DNA from: Comamonas sp. JUb58
Lineage (GTDB): Bacteria; Pseudomonadota; Gammaproteobacteria; Burkholderiales; Burkholderiaceae_C
NCBI RefSeq assembly: GCF_004364775.1
Contig: NZ_SOAL01000014.1
Coordinates: 1-64,000 of the forward strand
Direction: 5' to 3'
DNA: 64,000 nt
Position numbers and translations under genes: made by a program. The notes under the pieces are model-generated. The model saw nothing but the letters and a program-made list of their open reading frames with translations, was not told the origin of the DNA and searched no databases. Positions 15,261-23,650 of this stretch are shown here, in pieces. Position 1 is the stretch's first letter; every line of letters begins with the position of its first letter.

Positions 15261-16718
15261 ATGGCTGACACCGTGCAAACGTTTCTGAACTATATCGACG
15301 GCGCCTGGGTGCCCTGCCTGCTGGGCAGCACCTTTGACAACCTCAACCCCGCCGATACCCGCGATGTGGTGGGGCGTTTTCAGGCATCGGGCCCGGCGGA
15401 CGCCGAGGCGGCCGTGCAGGCGGCGCAAAAAGCCTTTGATGGCTGGCGCAAACTGCCCATTGGCAAGCGCGCCAAGATCCTCAACGACGCGGCCAGCTAC
15501 CTGGAACAGAACGTGGAGCAGTTTGCACAGGAGCTGACCCGTGAGGAGGGCAAGCAGCTGAGCCAGGCGCGCGACGAGTTTCTGCGCAGCGCGCAAACCT
15601 TTCGTTTTTATGCCACCGAAGGCCAGACCTTGGGCGGCGAGACCTACCCGCAGGACGATGCCAACCTGCATGTGTTCAGCCACCGCGAGCCGCTGGGCGT
15701 GGTGACGGTGATCTCGCCCTGGAACTTTCCCGCGTCCATCCCGGCGCGCAAACTGGCGCCTGCGCTGATCACCGGCAACACAGTGGTGTTCAAGCCCTCG
15801 TCGGATGCGCCGCTGTCGGGCCTGCGCCTGGTTGAGGCGCTGGAGAAGGCGGGCGTGCCCGCAGGCGTTGTCAACTGCGTCACCGGCCGCGCTGGCGAGG
15901 TGGGCCCGGTAATCACCAATTCGCAGGCCATCCGCGCGATCTCGTTCACCGGCTCGACGACGGCCGGCACCCAGATCCACCGCACCGTGCACCTGTCTAC
16001 CCGCTTGCAGATGGAGCTGGGTGGCAAGAACCCGCTGATCGTGATGGAGGACGCCGACCTGAACCTGGCGGTGGACCTGGCGATCAAGGGCGGCTTCTCG
16101 CTGACCGGCCAGGCCTGCACCGGCACCAGCCGCATCCTGGTGGTGCCCAGCGTGAAGGCGGCCTTTACCGACAAGTTGCTGACGCGCGTGTCCCAGCTCA
16201 AGATCGGCAACGGCATGGCGCCGGGCATGGACCTGGGCCCCTTGGCGACGGAAAAGCAGCTGCAGACCGTGCAGCGCTACATCGACATCGGCAAGAGCGA
16301 GGCACGCTGGCTCTGCGGCGGCGAGCGGCTGACCGGTGGCGAGTTCGACCATGGCTACTACCTGTCGCCCGCAGTCTTCACCGATGTGAAAAACAGCATG
16401 CGCATTGCGCAGGAAGAGATCTTTGGCCCGGTGCTGGCGATCATCGAGGTGGCCGATTTTGACGACGCGCTGCGCCAGGCCAACGACTCGCAGTACGGCC
16501 TGTCGGCCAGCATCGTCACGATGAACCCGCGCTACATGCATGTGTTCACCAACGAGATCCAGGCGGGCACCGTCAAGATCAACCGCACGACCACCGGCAA
16601 CCTGGTCAACGCCCCCTTTGGCGGGCTGAAGAACTCCAGCACCTCCACCTTCCGCGAATCGGGCCGCGCCGGCCTGGAATTTTTTACCCAGATCAAGACC
16701 GTCTACCGCGGTATCTGA
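15261..16718 (+). CDS. NAD(P)+-dependent aldehyde dehydrogenase
   Basis: A 485-residue ALDH. Catalytic Cys286 (LTGQACTGTS), general base Glu252 (MELGGKNP) and oxyanion Asn155 (ISPWNFPASI) are all present, as is the cofactor GSTTAG loop. Overall it looks closest to the semialdehyde/alpha-ketoglutaric-semialdehyde dehydrogenase group, which handles aliphatic aldehydes with a distal charge, but the substrate cannot be deduced. I place the start at 15261 (MADTVQTFLNYIDGAWV), which matches the family N-terminus; 29 extra in-frame codons upstream look non-coding. As second gene after the HDO oxidase, it probably oxidises the aldehyde product. Confidence 0.93.
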   Translation: MADTVQTFLNYIDGAWVPCLLGSTFDNLNPADTRDVVGRFQASGPADAEAAVQAAQKAFDGWRKLPIGKRAKILNDAASYLEQNVEQFAQELTREEGKQLSQARDEFLRSAQTFRFYATEGQTLGGETYPQDDANLHVFSHREPLGVVTVISPWNFPASIPARKLAPALITGNTVVFKPSSDAPLSGLRLVEALEKAGVPAGVVNCVTGRAGEVGPVITNSQAIRAISFTGSTTAGTQIHRTVHLSTRLQMELGGKNPLIVMEDADLNLAVDLAIKGGFSLTGQACTGTSRILVVPSVKAAFTDKLLTRVSQLKIGNGMAPGMDLGPLATEKQLQTVQRYIDIGKSEARWLCGGERLTGGEFDHGYYLSPAVFTDVKNSMRIAQEEIFGPVLAIIEVADFDDALRQANDSQYGLSASIVTMNPRYMHVFTNEIQAGTVKINRTTTGNLVNAPFGGLKNSSTSTFRESGRAGLEFFTQIKTVYRGI

Positions 16719-16742
16719 CCCCTGACAGCAAGAGGAAACACG

Positions 16743-17219
16743 ATGAAAAGCGCACTGAAACTGGAACTGGCGGAAGCCCGTGTGATGTCCCTGGCCGCAC
16801 TGGCCAAGGCCAAGGAAATTGGCGTGACCGAGACGGTCTGCATCACCGACGAAGGCGGCTTTCCGCTGGTGCTTGAACGCATGGATGGCGCCCGCGTCAC
16901 CGGCCCACAGATCGCCTGGAACAAGGCCTTCACCGCTGCAGGGCACAAGCGCTCCACGCACCTGTTCAACACCTTGCCCAATGGGCCGGCGCTGCCGGGC
17001 AACGAGGCCTTTGGCATCCAGTGGAGCTTTGAGGGCAAGTTTGCGGTCTTCGTCGGCGGCTACCCCATCGTCGTCAACGGCGAGGTGATTGGCGGCGTAG
17101 GCCTGTCGGGCGGCAATGGCGAGCAGGACACCGCCTGTGGCGTGGCCGCCTTGCAAGCCTTGAAAGACCACCTGGGCGCCGCAGCCGATGTGCTGGTGCA
17201 GGCCGACATCAAGAAATAA
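16743..17219 (+). CDS. GlcG/HbpS-family protein (DUF336)
   Basis: A 158-residue protein of the HbpS/GlcG fold: a long N-terminal helix (LAEARVMSLAALAKAKEIGV), a beta segment CITDEGGFPLVLERMDGA, and the family hallmark VVNGEVIGGVGLSGGNGEQD near the end. Members bind haem or small metabolites and often accompany oxidoreductase operons (for example glc and propanediol genes), yet their biochemical role is usually unclear. It is the third gene of the HDO operon, with an AGAGGAAA ribosome site just before the ATG. Confidence 0.88.
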   Translation: MKSALKLELAEARVMSLAALAKAKEIGVTETVCITDEGGFPLVLERMDGARVTGPQIAWNKAFTAAGHKRSTHLFNTLPNGPALPGNEAFGIQWSFEGKFAVFVGGYPIVVNGEVIGGVGLSGGNGEQDTACGVAALQALKDHLGAAADVLVQADIKK

Positions 17220-17249
17220 GCGCCAGCGACAACCGAGCTGAGGTCTGCG

Positions 17250-18284
17250 ATGAACTACCGCGTACAGTGGCTGCAGACGCAGCAATCGTTTGACGTGGGT
17301 GCCGATGAATCGGTGCTCGACGCCGCCACGCGCCAGGGCGTGGCGCTGCCCCATGACTGCACTTTTGGCGGCTGTGGCACCTGCCGCATAAAGGTGGAAG
17401 AGGGCGCTTTTGCCTATGCCGATGGCGAGCTGCCGCTGGCCATGGGCGAGGAGGAGCATGCCCAGGGCTATGCGCTGGCCTGCCAGGCCCGGGCGCAGTC
17501 GGATTTGGTCATCAGCATCGCAACTGGGCCGGACAGCTCCGCCGCCACCCGGGTGCAGGCCACCGTGGCCGAGCTGCGCATGCACACGCCCGATATCTAC
17601 CACCTGGCGCTGGACCTGCCCGAGGACCATGGCCTGCGCTATGTGCCGGGCCAGTACCTGAACATCTGCCTGCCCGGTGGCGAGCACCGCAGCTTTTCAA
17701 TGGCCACGCCGCCACAGGGCCGGCGCATCAGCCTGCAGATCCGCAAGATTGCCGGCGGGCGCTTTACCGATGGCCTGCTGGCGACGATGGCAGTGGGCGA
17801 TGTGCTGGATGTGGAGCTGCCTCATGGCAGCTTTTACTACCGCGCGCAGGATTACCAGCCGATGGTGTTTGCCGCCACCGGCACCGGCTTTGCGCCGATC
17901 AAGGCGATTCTGGAATCGCTGCTGAGCGATGCCGACTGCCCGCCGATCCACTTCTACTGGGGCATGCGCAGCGAGGCGGATCTGTACCTGCTCGACGAGA
18001 TCGCAGCCTGGGCTGGGCAGCTCTATGAGTTCACTTTTGTGCCGGTGCTCTCGCGCCCGTCTGACCGCTGGACCGGCCGGCGCGGCTATGTGCAGGACGC
18101 CATTGCCGAGGACTTCGAGGACCTGTCCGAGCACTCGATCTACCTCTGCGGCTCGCCCCATATGATTGCCGATGCCAAGGCGCTGATGGCCCTGTCGGGT
18201 GCGGCGCTGGACAAGATCTACAGCGACAGCTTTATCTTCCAGAACGAAGCGGCCGCTGTGGCCGAGCTGAGCGAACAACACTAA
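17250..18284 (+). CDS. 2Fe-2S/FAD/NAD(P)H oxidoreductase (oxygenase-reductase type)
   Basis: A 344-residue three-domain reductase: an N-terminal plant-type ferredoxin domain with Cys37, Cys42, Cys45 and Cys78; a flavin domain from about residue 100 (GQYLNICLPGGEHRSFSMA); and an NAD-binding domain (AATGTGFAPIKAIL, ending in YLCGSPHMI). The architecture is that of BenC/XylZ and CDP-6-deoxyglucoseen-reductase-like proteins, which feed electrons from NAD(P)H to oxygenases. No Rieske oxygenase is present in the cluster, so the plausible sinks are the two free ferredoxins and the HDO-type oxidase. Confidence 0.92.
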   Translation: MNYRVQWLQTQQSFDVGADESVLDAATRQGVALPHDCTFGGCGTCRIKVEEGAFAYADGELPLAMGEEEHAQGYALACQARAQSDLVISIATGPDSSAATRVQATVAELRMHTPDIYHLALDLPEDHGLRYVPGQYLNICLPGGEHRSFSMATPPQGRRISLQIRKIAGGRFTDGLLATMAVGDVLDVELPHGSFYYRAQDYQPMVFAATGTGFAPIKAILESLLSDADCPPIHFYWGMRSEADLYLLDEIAAWAGQLYEFTFVPVLSRPSDRWTGRRGYVQDAIAEDFEDLSEHSIYLCGSPHMIADAKALMALSGAALDKIYSDSFIFQNEAAAVAELSEQH

Positions 18285-18305
18285 GCCGAGCTAAGGAGCA
18301 ACACC

Positions 18306-19085
18306 ATGGATCTGGGATTGACGGGCAAGGCCGCGCTGGTCTGGGGCGGCAGCAAGGGCATGGGCTATGCCGCGGCACGCCAGCTGGCGCTGGAAGGGGT
18401 GGACGTGGTGATCGCCGCGCGCACCGAAAGCAGCCTGCAGGCGGCGGCGCAGGCCTTGTCAGCCGAGTGTGGCCGCCCGGTGCGCTATGTGGTGGCCGAC
18501 ATCACCCAGAAGGCGGGCCGTGAAGCCGCACTGGCTGCCTGCCCGCAGCCGGACATTCTGGTCAACAACTCCGACGGCTACCCGCCCGGCGACTTCCGCG
18601 ACTGGAGCGACGAGACCTGGCATGAGGCGCTGGACATGATGATGGTCGGCCCCATCGACATGATGCGCCGCGTGGTCGATGGCATGCAGCAGCGCGGCTA
18701 CGGGCGCATCATCAATATCGTCTCGCGCAGCGTCAAGGCCGCGCATGCCGAGTTGGGCCTGTCCAATGGCGCGCGCTCAGGTCTGGTCGGCTTTGTGGCT
18801 GGGCTGGCGCGCCAGACGGTGCGCCACAACGTCACCATCAACAATGTGCTGCCCGGCGCGTTCGACACCGATGCGCAGGCCCGCCACATCGACAAGCTCG
18901 CCCAGCAAAGCGGCCGCTCGCCAGCCCAGGTGCGCCAGAGCCGCGAGGCCGCCAACCCCGCCGGCCGCTTTGGCCAGCCCGAGGAGGTGGGCGCACTCAT
19001 CGCCTACCTGGCGTCGCAGCACACCGGCTATGTAACCGGGCAGAGCTGGCTGATCGACGGGGGCGAGTACCCGGGCACCTATTGA
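18306..19085 (+). CDS. SDR-family protein lacking the usual Tyr/Lys pair
   Basis: A 259-residue short-chain dehydrogenase/reductase. It has the dinucleotide-binding GGSKGMGYAAA motif (residues 14-24), an NNSDG motif in place of NNAG, and Ser140 at the catalytic serine position. At the canonical YxxxK site the protein reads S153-N-G-A-R157, so the catalytic Tyr and Lys are replaced by Ser and Arg. Such divergent SDRs exist and may act by another mechanism or in binding only. It is the last gene of the HDO operon, 22 bp after the reductase gene, with a good AAGGAG site. It probably handles a hydroxyl/keto intermediate if active. Confidence 0.85.
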   Translation: MDLGLTGKAALVWGGSKGMGYAAARQLALEGVDVVIAARTESSLQAAAQALSAECGRPVRYVVADITQKAGREAALAACPQPDILVNNSDGYPPGDFRDWSDETWHEALDMMMVGPIDMMRRVVDGMQQRGYGRIINIVSRSVKAAHAELGLSNGARSGLVGFVAGLARQTVRHNVTINNVLPGAFDTDAQARHIDKLAQQSGRSPAQVRQSREAANPAGRFGQPEEVGALIAYLASQHTGYVTGQSWLIDGGEYPGTY

Positions 19086-19101
19086 TCTCCGCTTGCAGCG
19101 C

Positions 19102-19142
19102 GCGCAGGTTTTGCATGGCATGGATGGGTAGAAAACCTGCGC
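19102..19142. repeat. inverted repeat after the HDO operon
   Basis: A perfect 11-bp inverted repeat (GCGCAGGTTTT at 19102-19112 and its complement at 19132-19142) with a 19-base loop follows the SDR stop by 17 bp. No T-run follows on the plus strand, so it is a possible terminator or mRNA-stabilising hairpin, not a proven intrinsic terminator. Confidence 0.5.
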
Positions 19143-19309
19143 CGCCGCCAGCGCCTGAAAGCCCACGCAAGGTGTGCAGCTGCTTACTTGGTGATGGGCT
19201 TGATTCGTTATACTTGCAGTCTTGCCTTGGGTGATCCAGGGCGTTTTGCTTTTTACCGGTGCAGCTGCTGATGGCGGGTCTGCACTTTTTTCTGCGCCAG
19301 CCTCTGTTT

Positions 19310-20407
19310 ATGACCGAACCGACCCTCCCCACCTCTTCTGATGCTTCCGCACCGGCACCAGCTGCGGCAGCGCCCGCAGCGGGCGGTGATACGCGTCGCC
19401 AGCCCAAGCAGGAACGCCGCGAGCGTCCTGCAGGCCAAGCGCCGGTGCTGAACTCGGCCATGGCCGATGCGCTGCGCGCGGCCACCAAGGGCCATGCGCT
19501 GGAAGTGGCAGCTGCGCCTGCCCCGGTCGAGGCCGATGCCGCGCCGGTGCAACGCCAGGCACGCAGCGAGCGCCCCGCCCGCAGCGGCCAGGCCCCCCGC
19601 CGCAGCAACAAGCCCGGCAACGGCGCACGCCGCGAAGGCCAGGGCGCTGGCGGCCGAGGCCCACGCCGTGATGGTGGCCAGGCCGCCCCTGCGGCGCCCA
19701 AGGCGCCTCCGCGCCCACGCCATCCCGTGGTGGAAAAGCTCGCAGGTCTGTACCCTGCGCTGTTTGGCGACCAGCCGCTGCCGCTCAAGCGTGGCGTGTT
19801 CCAGGACCTGATGGCCGCCCACCCCGATGCCTTCGAGAAGAACGAGCTGAAGGTGGCCCTGGGCCTGCATACCCGCTCGACCCGCTACCTGAACGCCGTG
19901 GCCATGGGCCAGCCCCGTCATAACCTGCAAGGCCAGGTGGTGGAGGCGATGGCGCCCGAGCACGTGTTCCATGCGCTGGTGGAGTCCTTCCGCCGCCGCA
20001 AGCCCCGCGATGGCGAAGACCTGCAGCTCAAGCTGCGCCGCCGCATCGGCATGGCCTACATCGCTTCCGACCTGAGCCGCGACGACTTCCTGGCCAAGGT
20101 CCAGGTCAAGGATGAAGCAACCCAGGCCCTGCTGGCAGCCGCCATGCAGGAAGTGGCCGAGTTCGACGCCAAGGCCGAGGCCCTGGCCACCGCCCATGCC
20201 GCCAGCGGCAAGAGCGTGGCCGAGTTTGCCGACATGTACGGCATGCACCCCGCTGCGGTGGAACGCCACCTGCACCGCGCCGCCCAGACCAAGGCGATTG
20301 CTGCACGCCCTGCAGCCGCGCCTGCTGCCCCCGAAGCGGCGGACGAGGACGATGTGGCCGAGCCGGCCGCTACCAAGGCCGACGACAGCGCTGCTGCTGC
20401 TGAATAA
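19310..20407 (+). CDS. ProQ/FinO-domain RNA chaperone
   Basis: A 365-residue protein. Residues 1-140 are a disordered Ala/Arg/Gly-rich tail (for example QERRERPAGQ and NKPGNGARREGQG), followed at about 145-255 by the ProQ/FinO domain (HPVVEKLAGLYPALFGDQPLPLK, later ALGLHTRSTRYLNAVAMGQPRHNLQG), then an Ala/Glu-rich C-terminus. ProQ-type proteins bind structured small RNAs and mRNA 3' ends. The N-terminal extension makes it much longer than enterobacterial ProQ. I place the start at 19310; 17 further in-frame codons upstream are unlikely to be translated. A TATACT element at about 19210 may be its -10 box. Confidence 0.9.
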   Translation: MTEPTLPTSSDASAPAPAAAAPAAGGDTRRQPKQERRERPAGQAPVLNSAMADALRAATKGHALEVAAAPAPVEADAAPVQRQARSERPARSGQAPRRSNKPGNGARREGQGAGGRGPRRDGGQAAPAAPKAPPRPRHPVVEKLAGLYPALFGDQPLPLKRGVFQDLMAAHPDAFEKNELKVALGLHTRSTRYLNAVAMGQPRHNLQGQVVEAMAPEHVFHALVESFRRRKPRDGEDLQLKLRRRIGMAYIASDLSRDDFLAKVQVKDEATQALLAAAMQEVAEFDAKAEALATAHAASGKSVAEFADMYGMHPAAVERHLHRAAQTKAIAARPAAAPAAPEAADEDDVAEPAATKADDSAAAAE

Positions 20408-20425
20408 ATCCGGCATCCGCCCAGC

Positions 20426-20466
20426 AAAAAGCTGCCCGCGCTCTAGAAGCGTGGACAGCTTTTTTT
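20426..20466 (+). terminator. intrinsic terminator of the proQ-like gene
   Basis: A 17-bp stem (AAAAAGCTGCCCGCGCT pairing with AGCGTGGACAGCTTTTT, 15 pairs plus one G-U) with a short loop is followed by a run of seven T. It starts 18 bp after the stop codon and has the classical rho-independent form. Confidence 0.85.
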
Positions 20467-20535
20467 ATGCCCTGGCTTGATCGCCGATCAACCGCTGCTT
20501 ACACTGAACCCCTGAGACTTGGCAAGGAGAACGCC

Positions 20536-20661
20536 ATGAAGCCCGATACCACTACAAGCACCAACAAGCGCCGCTGGCTGCGCAAGTTCTGGGGTGCGGT
20601 CTGCGTGATTGCCGGCCTGGCCAGCATTGCCGCCGGGCTGGAGACGGCGCTGATCGACTGA
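20536..20661 (+). CDS. 41-residue single-helix membrane protein
   Basis: A short gene with a strong ribosome site (AAGGAGA) seven bases before its ATG. The protein has a basic N-terminus (TNKRRWLRKFWG) and one hydrophobic helix at about residues 19-36 (GAVCVIAGLASIAAGLETAL). Length and composition are typical of uncharacterised small inner-membrane proteins. No family is recognised. Confidence 0.6.
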   Translation: MKPDTTTSTNKRRWLRKFWGAVCVIAGLASIAAGLETALID

Positions 20662-20675
20662 GCGCCGCTTGGCGT

Positions 20676-21173
20676 TTAAGAAGCAGCCAAGGCCTTCTCG
20701 ATAGCCGCTGCCAGCTTGGCCGGCTTGGTCATCGGTGCAAAGCGCTGCACCGTGCGGCCATCGCGGCCCACCAGAAACTTGCTGAAGTTCCACAGAATCC
20801 GTCCACCCAGAATGCCCGGTGCCTGCGCCTTGAGCCAGGCAAACAAGGGGTCGGTGTGCGGGCCGTTCACCTCCACCTTGGCCAGGCTGGGAAAGCTGGT
20901 CTGGTAGTTCAACTCGCAAAACTGCGCGATCTCGGCATTGCTGCCAGATGCCTGCGCGCCAAACTGGTTGCAGGGCAGGCCCAGCACCTGCAAGCCCTGG
21001 GGGCCGTACTGCTGCTGCAAGGCCTCCAGCCCCTTGAGCTGCGGCGTAAAACCGCAGGCGGTGGCCGTGTTGACCACCAGCACCACCTGGCCGGCATAGC
21101 GCGACAGCGGCAGCGGCTGGGCGCTGGCGTCGTGGAGAACAAAGTCCTGGATGGTGTGCGGTGTTGCGGGCAT
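20676..21173 (-). CDS. glutathione peroxidase family protein
   Basis: A 165-residue thioredoxin-fold peroxidase. Peroxidatic Cys40 lies in VNTATACGFT, with Gln70 in the LPCNQFG motif and Trp/Asn in ILWNFSKF completing the catalytic tetrad. It uses cysteine rather than selenocysteine, as in most bacterial BtuE-like enzymes, which reduce peroxides with thioredoxin or glutathione. There is no signal peptide. It is a single gene convergent with the small membrane-protein gene. Confidence 0.93.
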   Translation of the reverse strand: MPATPHTIQDFVLHDASAQPLPLSRYAGQVVLVVNTATACGFTPQLKGLEALQQQYGPQGLQVLGLPCNQFGAQASGSNAEIAQFCELNYQTSFPSLAKVEVNGPHTDPLFAWLKAQAPGILGGRILWNFSKFLVGRDGRTVQRFAPMTKPAKLAAAIEKALAAS

Positions 21174-21211
21174 GGCGGCTATCTTAGTCGCTAACCCCGC
21201 TTCAGCGCCAC

Positions 21212-22093
21212 TCAGGGCAGGCGCGACTCCAGCGCCGCGATCAGCGAGGCCGACAGCACCAGCGCGCCGCCCAGCAGCAGCCGGCCCGAGAGCACCGTGC
21301 CCTCGATCAGCACATTGGAGGCGCTGGCAAAGACCACCTCGGACAGCATCACCACCGCCGCAGTGGTGGCGGCCAGGCGCGAGGCGCCGTATTGCAGGGT
21401 CCAGTTGCTCAGCATGATCAGCACGGCGACGACCAGCACCATCAGCGGCCAGCTCCAGGCGATATCGGGAATGGCCGGCATGCGGCCCAGGTAGATGCCC
21501 AGCACCGACATGGCACCGGCGGCGACCAGACCACCAAAGAACATGGCCAGCATGCGCGCCTCACCCGGCACGCGGTATTGGCTGCGCAACACCACATTGG
21601 TGCCAGCAAAGGTGAAGCCGCCGACAATCGCCAGCGCATCGGGCAGGGAGAGATTGGCCGTCAGGCTCTGCCAGGTGGCGCCGGCCGGAATCATCACGAT
21701 CAGCACACCGCTGAAGGCCAGCACCAGACGCAGGATGGAGTACTTATTGGGCTTTTCACCCAGAAAGTACCAGGCCAGCAGCACCGACCAGGCGGGCATC
21801 AGATAGAACAGCAGCACCACACGCACCACATCGCCGGTGGTAGCTGCCCAGTTGAACAGCACATTGGTGCTGCCCGAGGTAAAGGCCAGCAGCAGCAGCA
21901 GCGGATGGCGCCGCGCAATGGCCGCTGCCGCTGGCTTGACCAGCAGCAGCCCGCAAAACAGGATCAGGTAGACCAGGGCCGTGCCCAGCACCGGGTGCAC
22001 CCCCATGGCCTGCAACTGGCGGAACGGCCACCAGATCGTGCCCCAGATCAGGGCGTTGGTCATCAGGGCTAAAAAGGGCAGCGCGGTGAGCAT
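21212..22093 (-). CDS. EamA/DMT-family membrane transporter
   Basis: A 293-residue protein with about ten hydrophobic helices in two repeats, beginning LPFLALMTNALIWGTIWWPFRQLQ. That WGxxW/F opening and the second-half repeat with a glutamate (LSEVVFASASNVLIEGTVLSGRLLLGGALVL) are typical of the drug/metabolite transporter superfamily. The substrate is unknown, likely an amino acid or metabolite for export. It is transcribed alone leftward. Confidence 0.88.
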   Translation of the reverse strand: MLTALPFLALMTNALIWGTIWWPFRQLQAMGVHPVLGTALVYLILFCGLLLVKPAAAAIARRHPLLLLLAFTSGSTNVLFNWAATTGDVVRVVLLFYLMPAWSVLLAWYFLGEKPNKYSILRLVLAFSGVLIVMIPAGATWQSLTANLSLPDALAIVGGFTFAGTNVVLRSQYRVPGEARMLAMFFGGLVAAGAMSVLGIYLGRMPAIPDIAWSWPLMVLVVAVLIMLSNWTLQYGASRLAATTAAVVMLSEVVFASASNVLIEGTVLSGRLLLGGALVLSASLIAALESRLP

Positions 22094-22202
22094 GGGGCGA
22101 GGGGACGCAGCGCCTGTTGTCTGCAGGCGCTGTCAGTTTTCTAGTTTTGGGTGGTGCAGAAAGGGCGGCTGGGCTTGGCGCTGGGCCCACCGCCTGGGGC
22201 CA

Positions 22203-23507
22203 TCAGTGGTGGTGGTCGTGGCGGGCAATGTCCAGCAGCCGTTGGACTTCCTGCGGATGCTGTTTGCAATTATGCCGGTGCCACAGCAGGATGCACCACA
22301 TGATGCCGGCCACCAGCAGGCCAAAGCAGGTGATGGCGCCATAGGCCGACATGCCAAAGCGGGTGAACATGCTGTAGACGACGCCCAGGCCCAAGATGCA
22401 GGCCTGCTCGTTGAAGTTCTGCACGGCAATCGAGCGGCCCGAGCCCATCAGGTTGTGGCCCCGGTGCTGCAGCAAGGCGTTCATCGGCACCACCAAAAAG
22501 CCGCCCAGACCGCCCAGCACGACCAGAAAAGGCACCGCCAGCCAGATGCTGTGGATAAAGTTCATGCACACCACCAAGAGGCCCATCGCAATGCCCAGCG
22601 GGATCACGCGCGTGGCGCCGTCGAGCTTCATGCGCATCGAGGCGAGAATGGCGCCGACGGCCGTGCCGATGGCGACCACGCCGACCAGCGCCGAAGCCTT
22701 GGTGGTGCTGTAGCCCAGCGCCACCGCGCTCCAGGCCAGCACGATATAGCGCAGATTGCCTGACACACCCCAGAACAGGGTGGTGGTCGACAGCGAGATC
22801 TGGCCGAGCTTGTCGCGCCAGAGGCGGCCGTTGCAGCGCCAGAAGTCGGGCAGCAGGTCCATCACATTGGAGAACATGCTGCGGTCCATATCCTGGCGCA
22901 GCGGTACCAGCTTGGTACTGGTGCGTGGGATGCGGGTGTTGAACCAGGCAGCGCCCGCGTAGAGCAGGCCGATCACGCAGATCGCCGCCTCGGACGGGGT
23001 ATCGATGGGGGTGTCGATCAGCGGCAGATCAAAGGACAGCAGCCAGCCCGAAACCTGGGGGCCTACCAGCTGGCCGCCCAGCAGCACGCCCAGGATGATC
23101 GAGGTGATGGTCAGCCCCTCGATCCAGCCATTGGCCCGCACCAACTGGCTGGCGGGCAGCAGCTCGGTCAGGATGCCGTACTTGGCCGGTGAGTAGGCCG
23201 CTGCGCCCAGGCCGACGACGGCATAGGCGAGCAGCGGGTGGTGGCCAAACAGCATCAGCAGACAGCCGATCACCTTGATGGCATTGCTGATGAACATCAC
23301 CTGCCCCTTGGGGTAGGCATCGGCAAATGCGCCCACAAACGGTGCCAGGATCACGTAGAACAGCGCGAACATGGGCACCAGGGCGGCACGCTGCCACTCC
23401 GCGGCCCCTGCGCTGATCAACAGATCGACGGCAACGACAAACAGGGCGTTGTCAGCCAGCGAGCTGAAAAACTGCGCCGACATGATGGTGTAGAAACCGC
23501 GCTTCAT
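22203..23507 (-). CDS. lplT: lysophospholipid transporter LplT
   Basis: A 434-residue MFS protein with about twelve helices. The N-terminal segment MKRGFYTIMSAQFFSSLADNALFVVAVDLL and PKYGILTELLP-type motif (SPAKYGILTELLPASQLVRANGWIEG) are characteristic of LplT, which flips lysophospholipids across the inner membrane for re-acylation. The family often has a fused or adjacent acyltransferase; none is adjacent here. It is divergent from alr, and the 143-bp gap between them holds both promoters. Confidence 0.92.
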   Translation of the reverse strand: MKRGFYTIMSAQFFSSLADNALFVVAVDLLISAGAAEWQRAALVPMFALFYVILAPFVGAFADAYPKGQVMFISNAIKVIGCLLMLFGHHPLLAYAVVGLGAAAYSPAKYGILTELLPASQLVRANGWIEGLTITSIILGVLLGGQLVGPQVSGWLLSFDLPLIDTPIDTPSEAAICVIGLLYAGAAWFNTRIPRTSTKLVPLRQDMDRSMFSNVMDLLPDFWRCNGRLWRDKLGQISLSTTTLFWGVSGNLRYIVLAWSAVALGYSTTKASALVGVVAIGTAVGAILASMRMKLDGATRVIPLGIAMGLLVVCMNFIHSIWLAVPFLVVLGGLGGFLVVPMNALLQHRGHNLMGSGRSIAVQNFNEQACILGLGVVYSMFTRFGMSAYGAITCFGLLVAGIMWCILLWHRHNCKQHPQEVQRLLDIARHDHHH

Positions 23508-23650
23508 TCGTTGGAGAGGCTAATAAGGGATGCTAATGGCGCGAGAAATTTTGTAAGCTACGTGTAGGGAGTCGAGGTTATAGCACGCAGGGGCGAAAGC
23601 ACGGTGCCAGAATACTAGGGGTTTTCATAATCTTGTTGTGAGTATTTGCC

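Noticed and set aside
19102..19142. Intrinsic terminator for the HDO operon
   Set aside because: The stem is perfect but no T-run follows on the coding strand, so I record it only as an inverted repeat.
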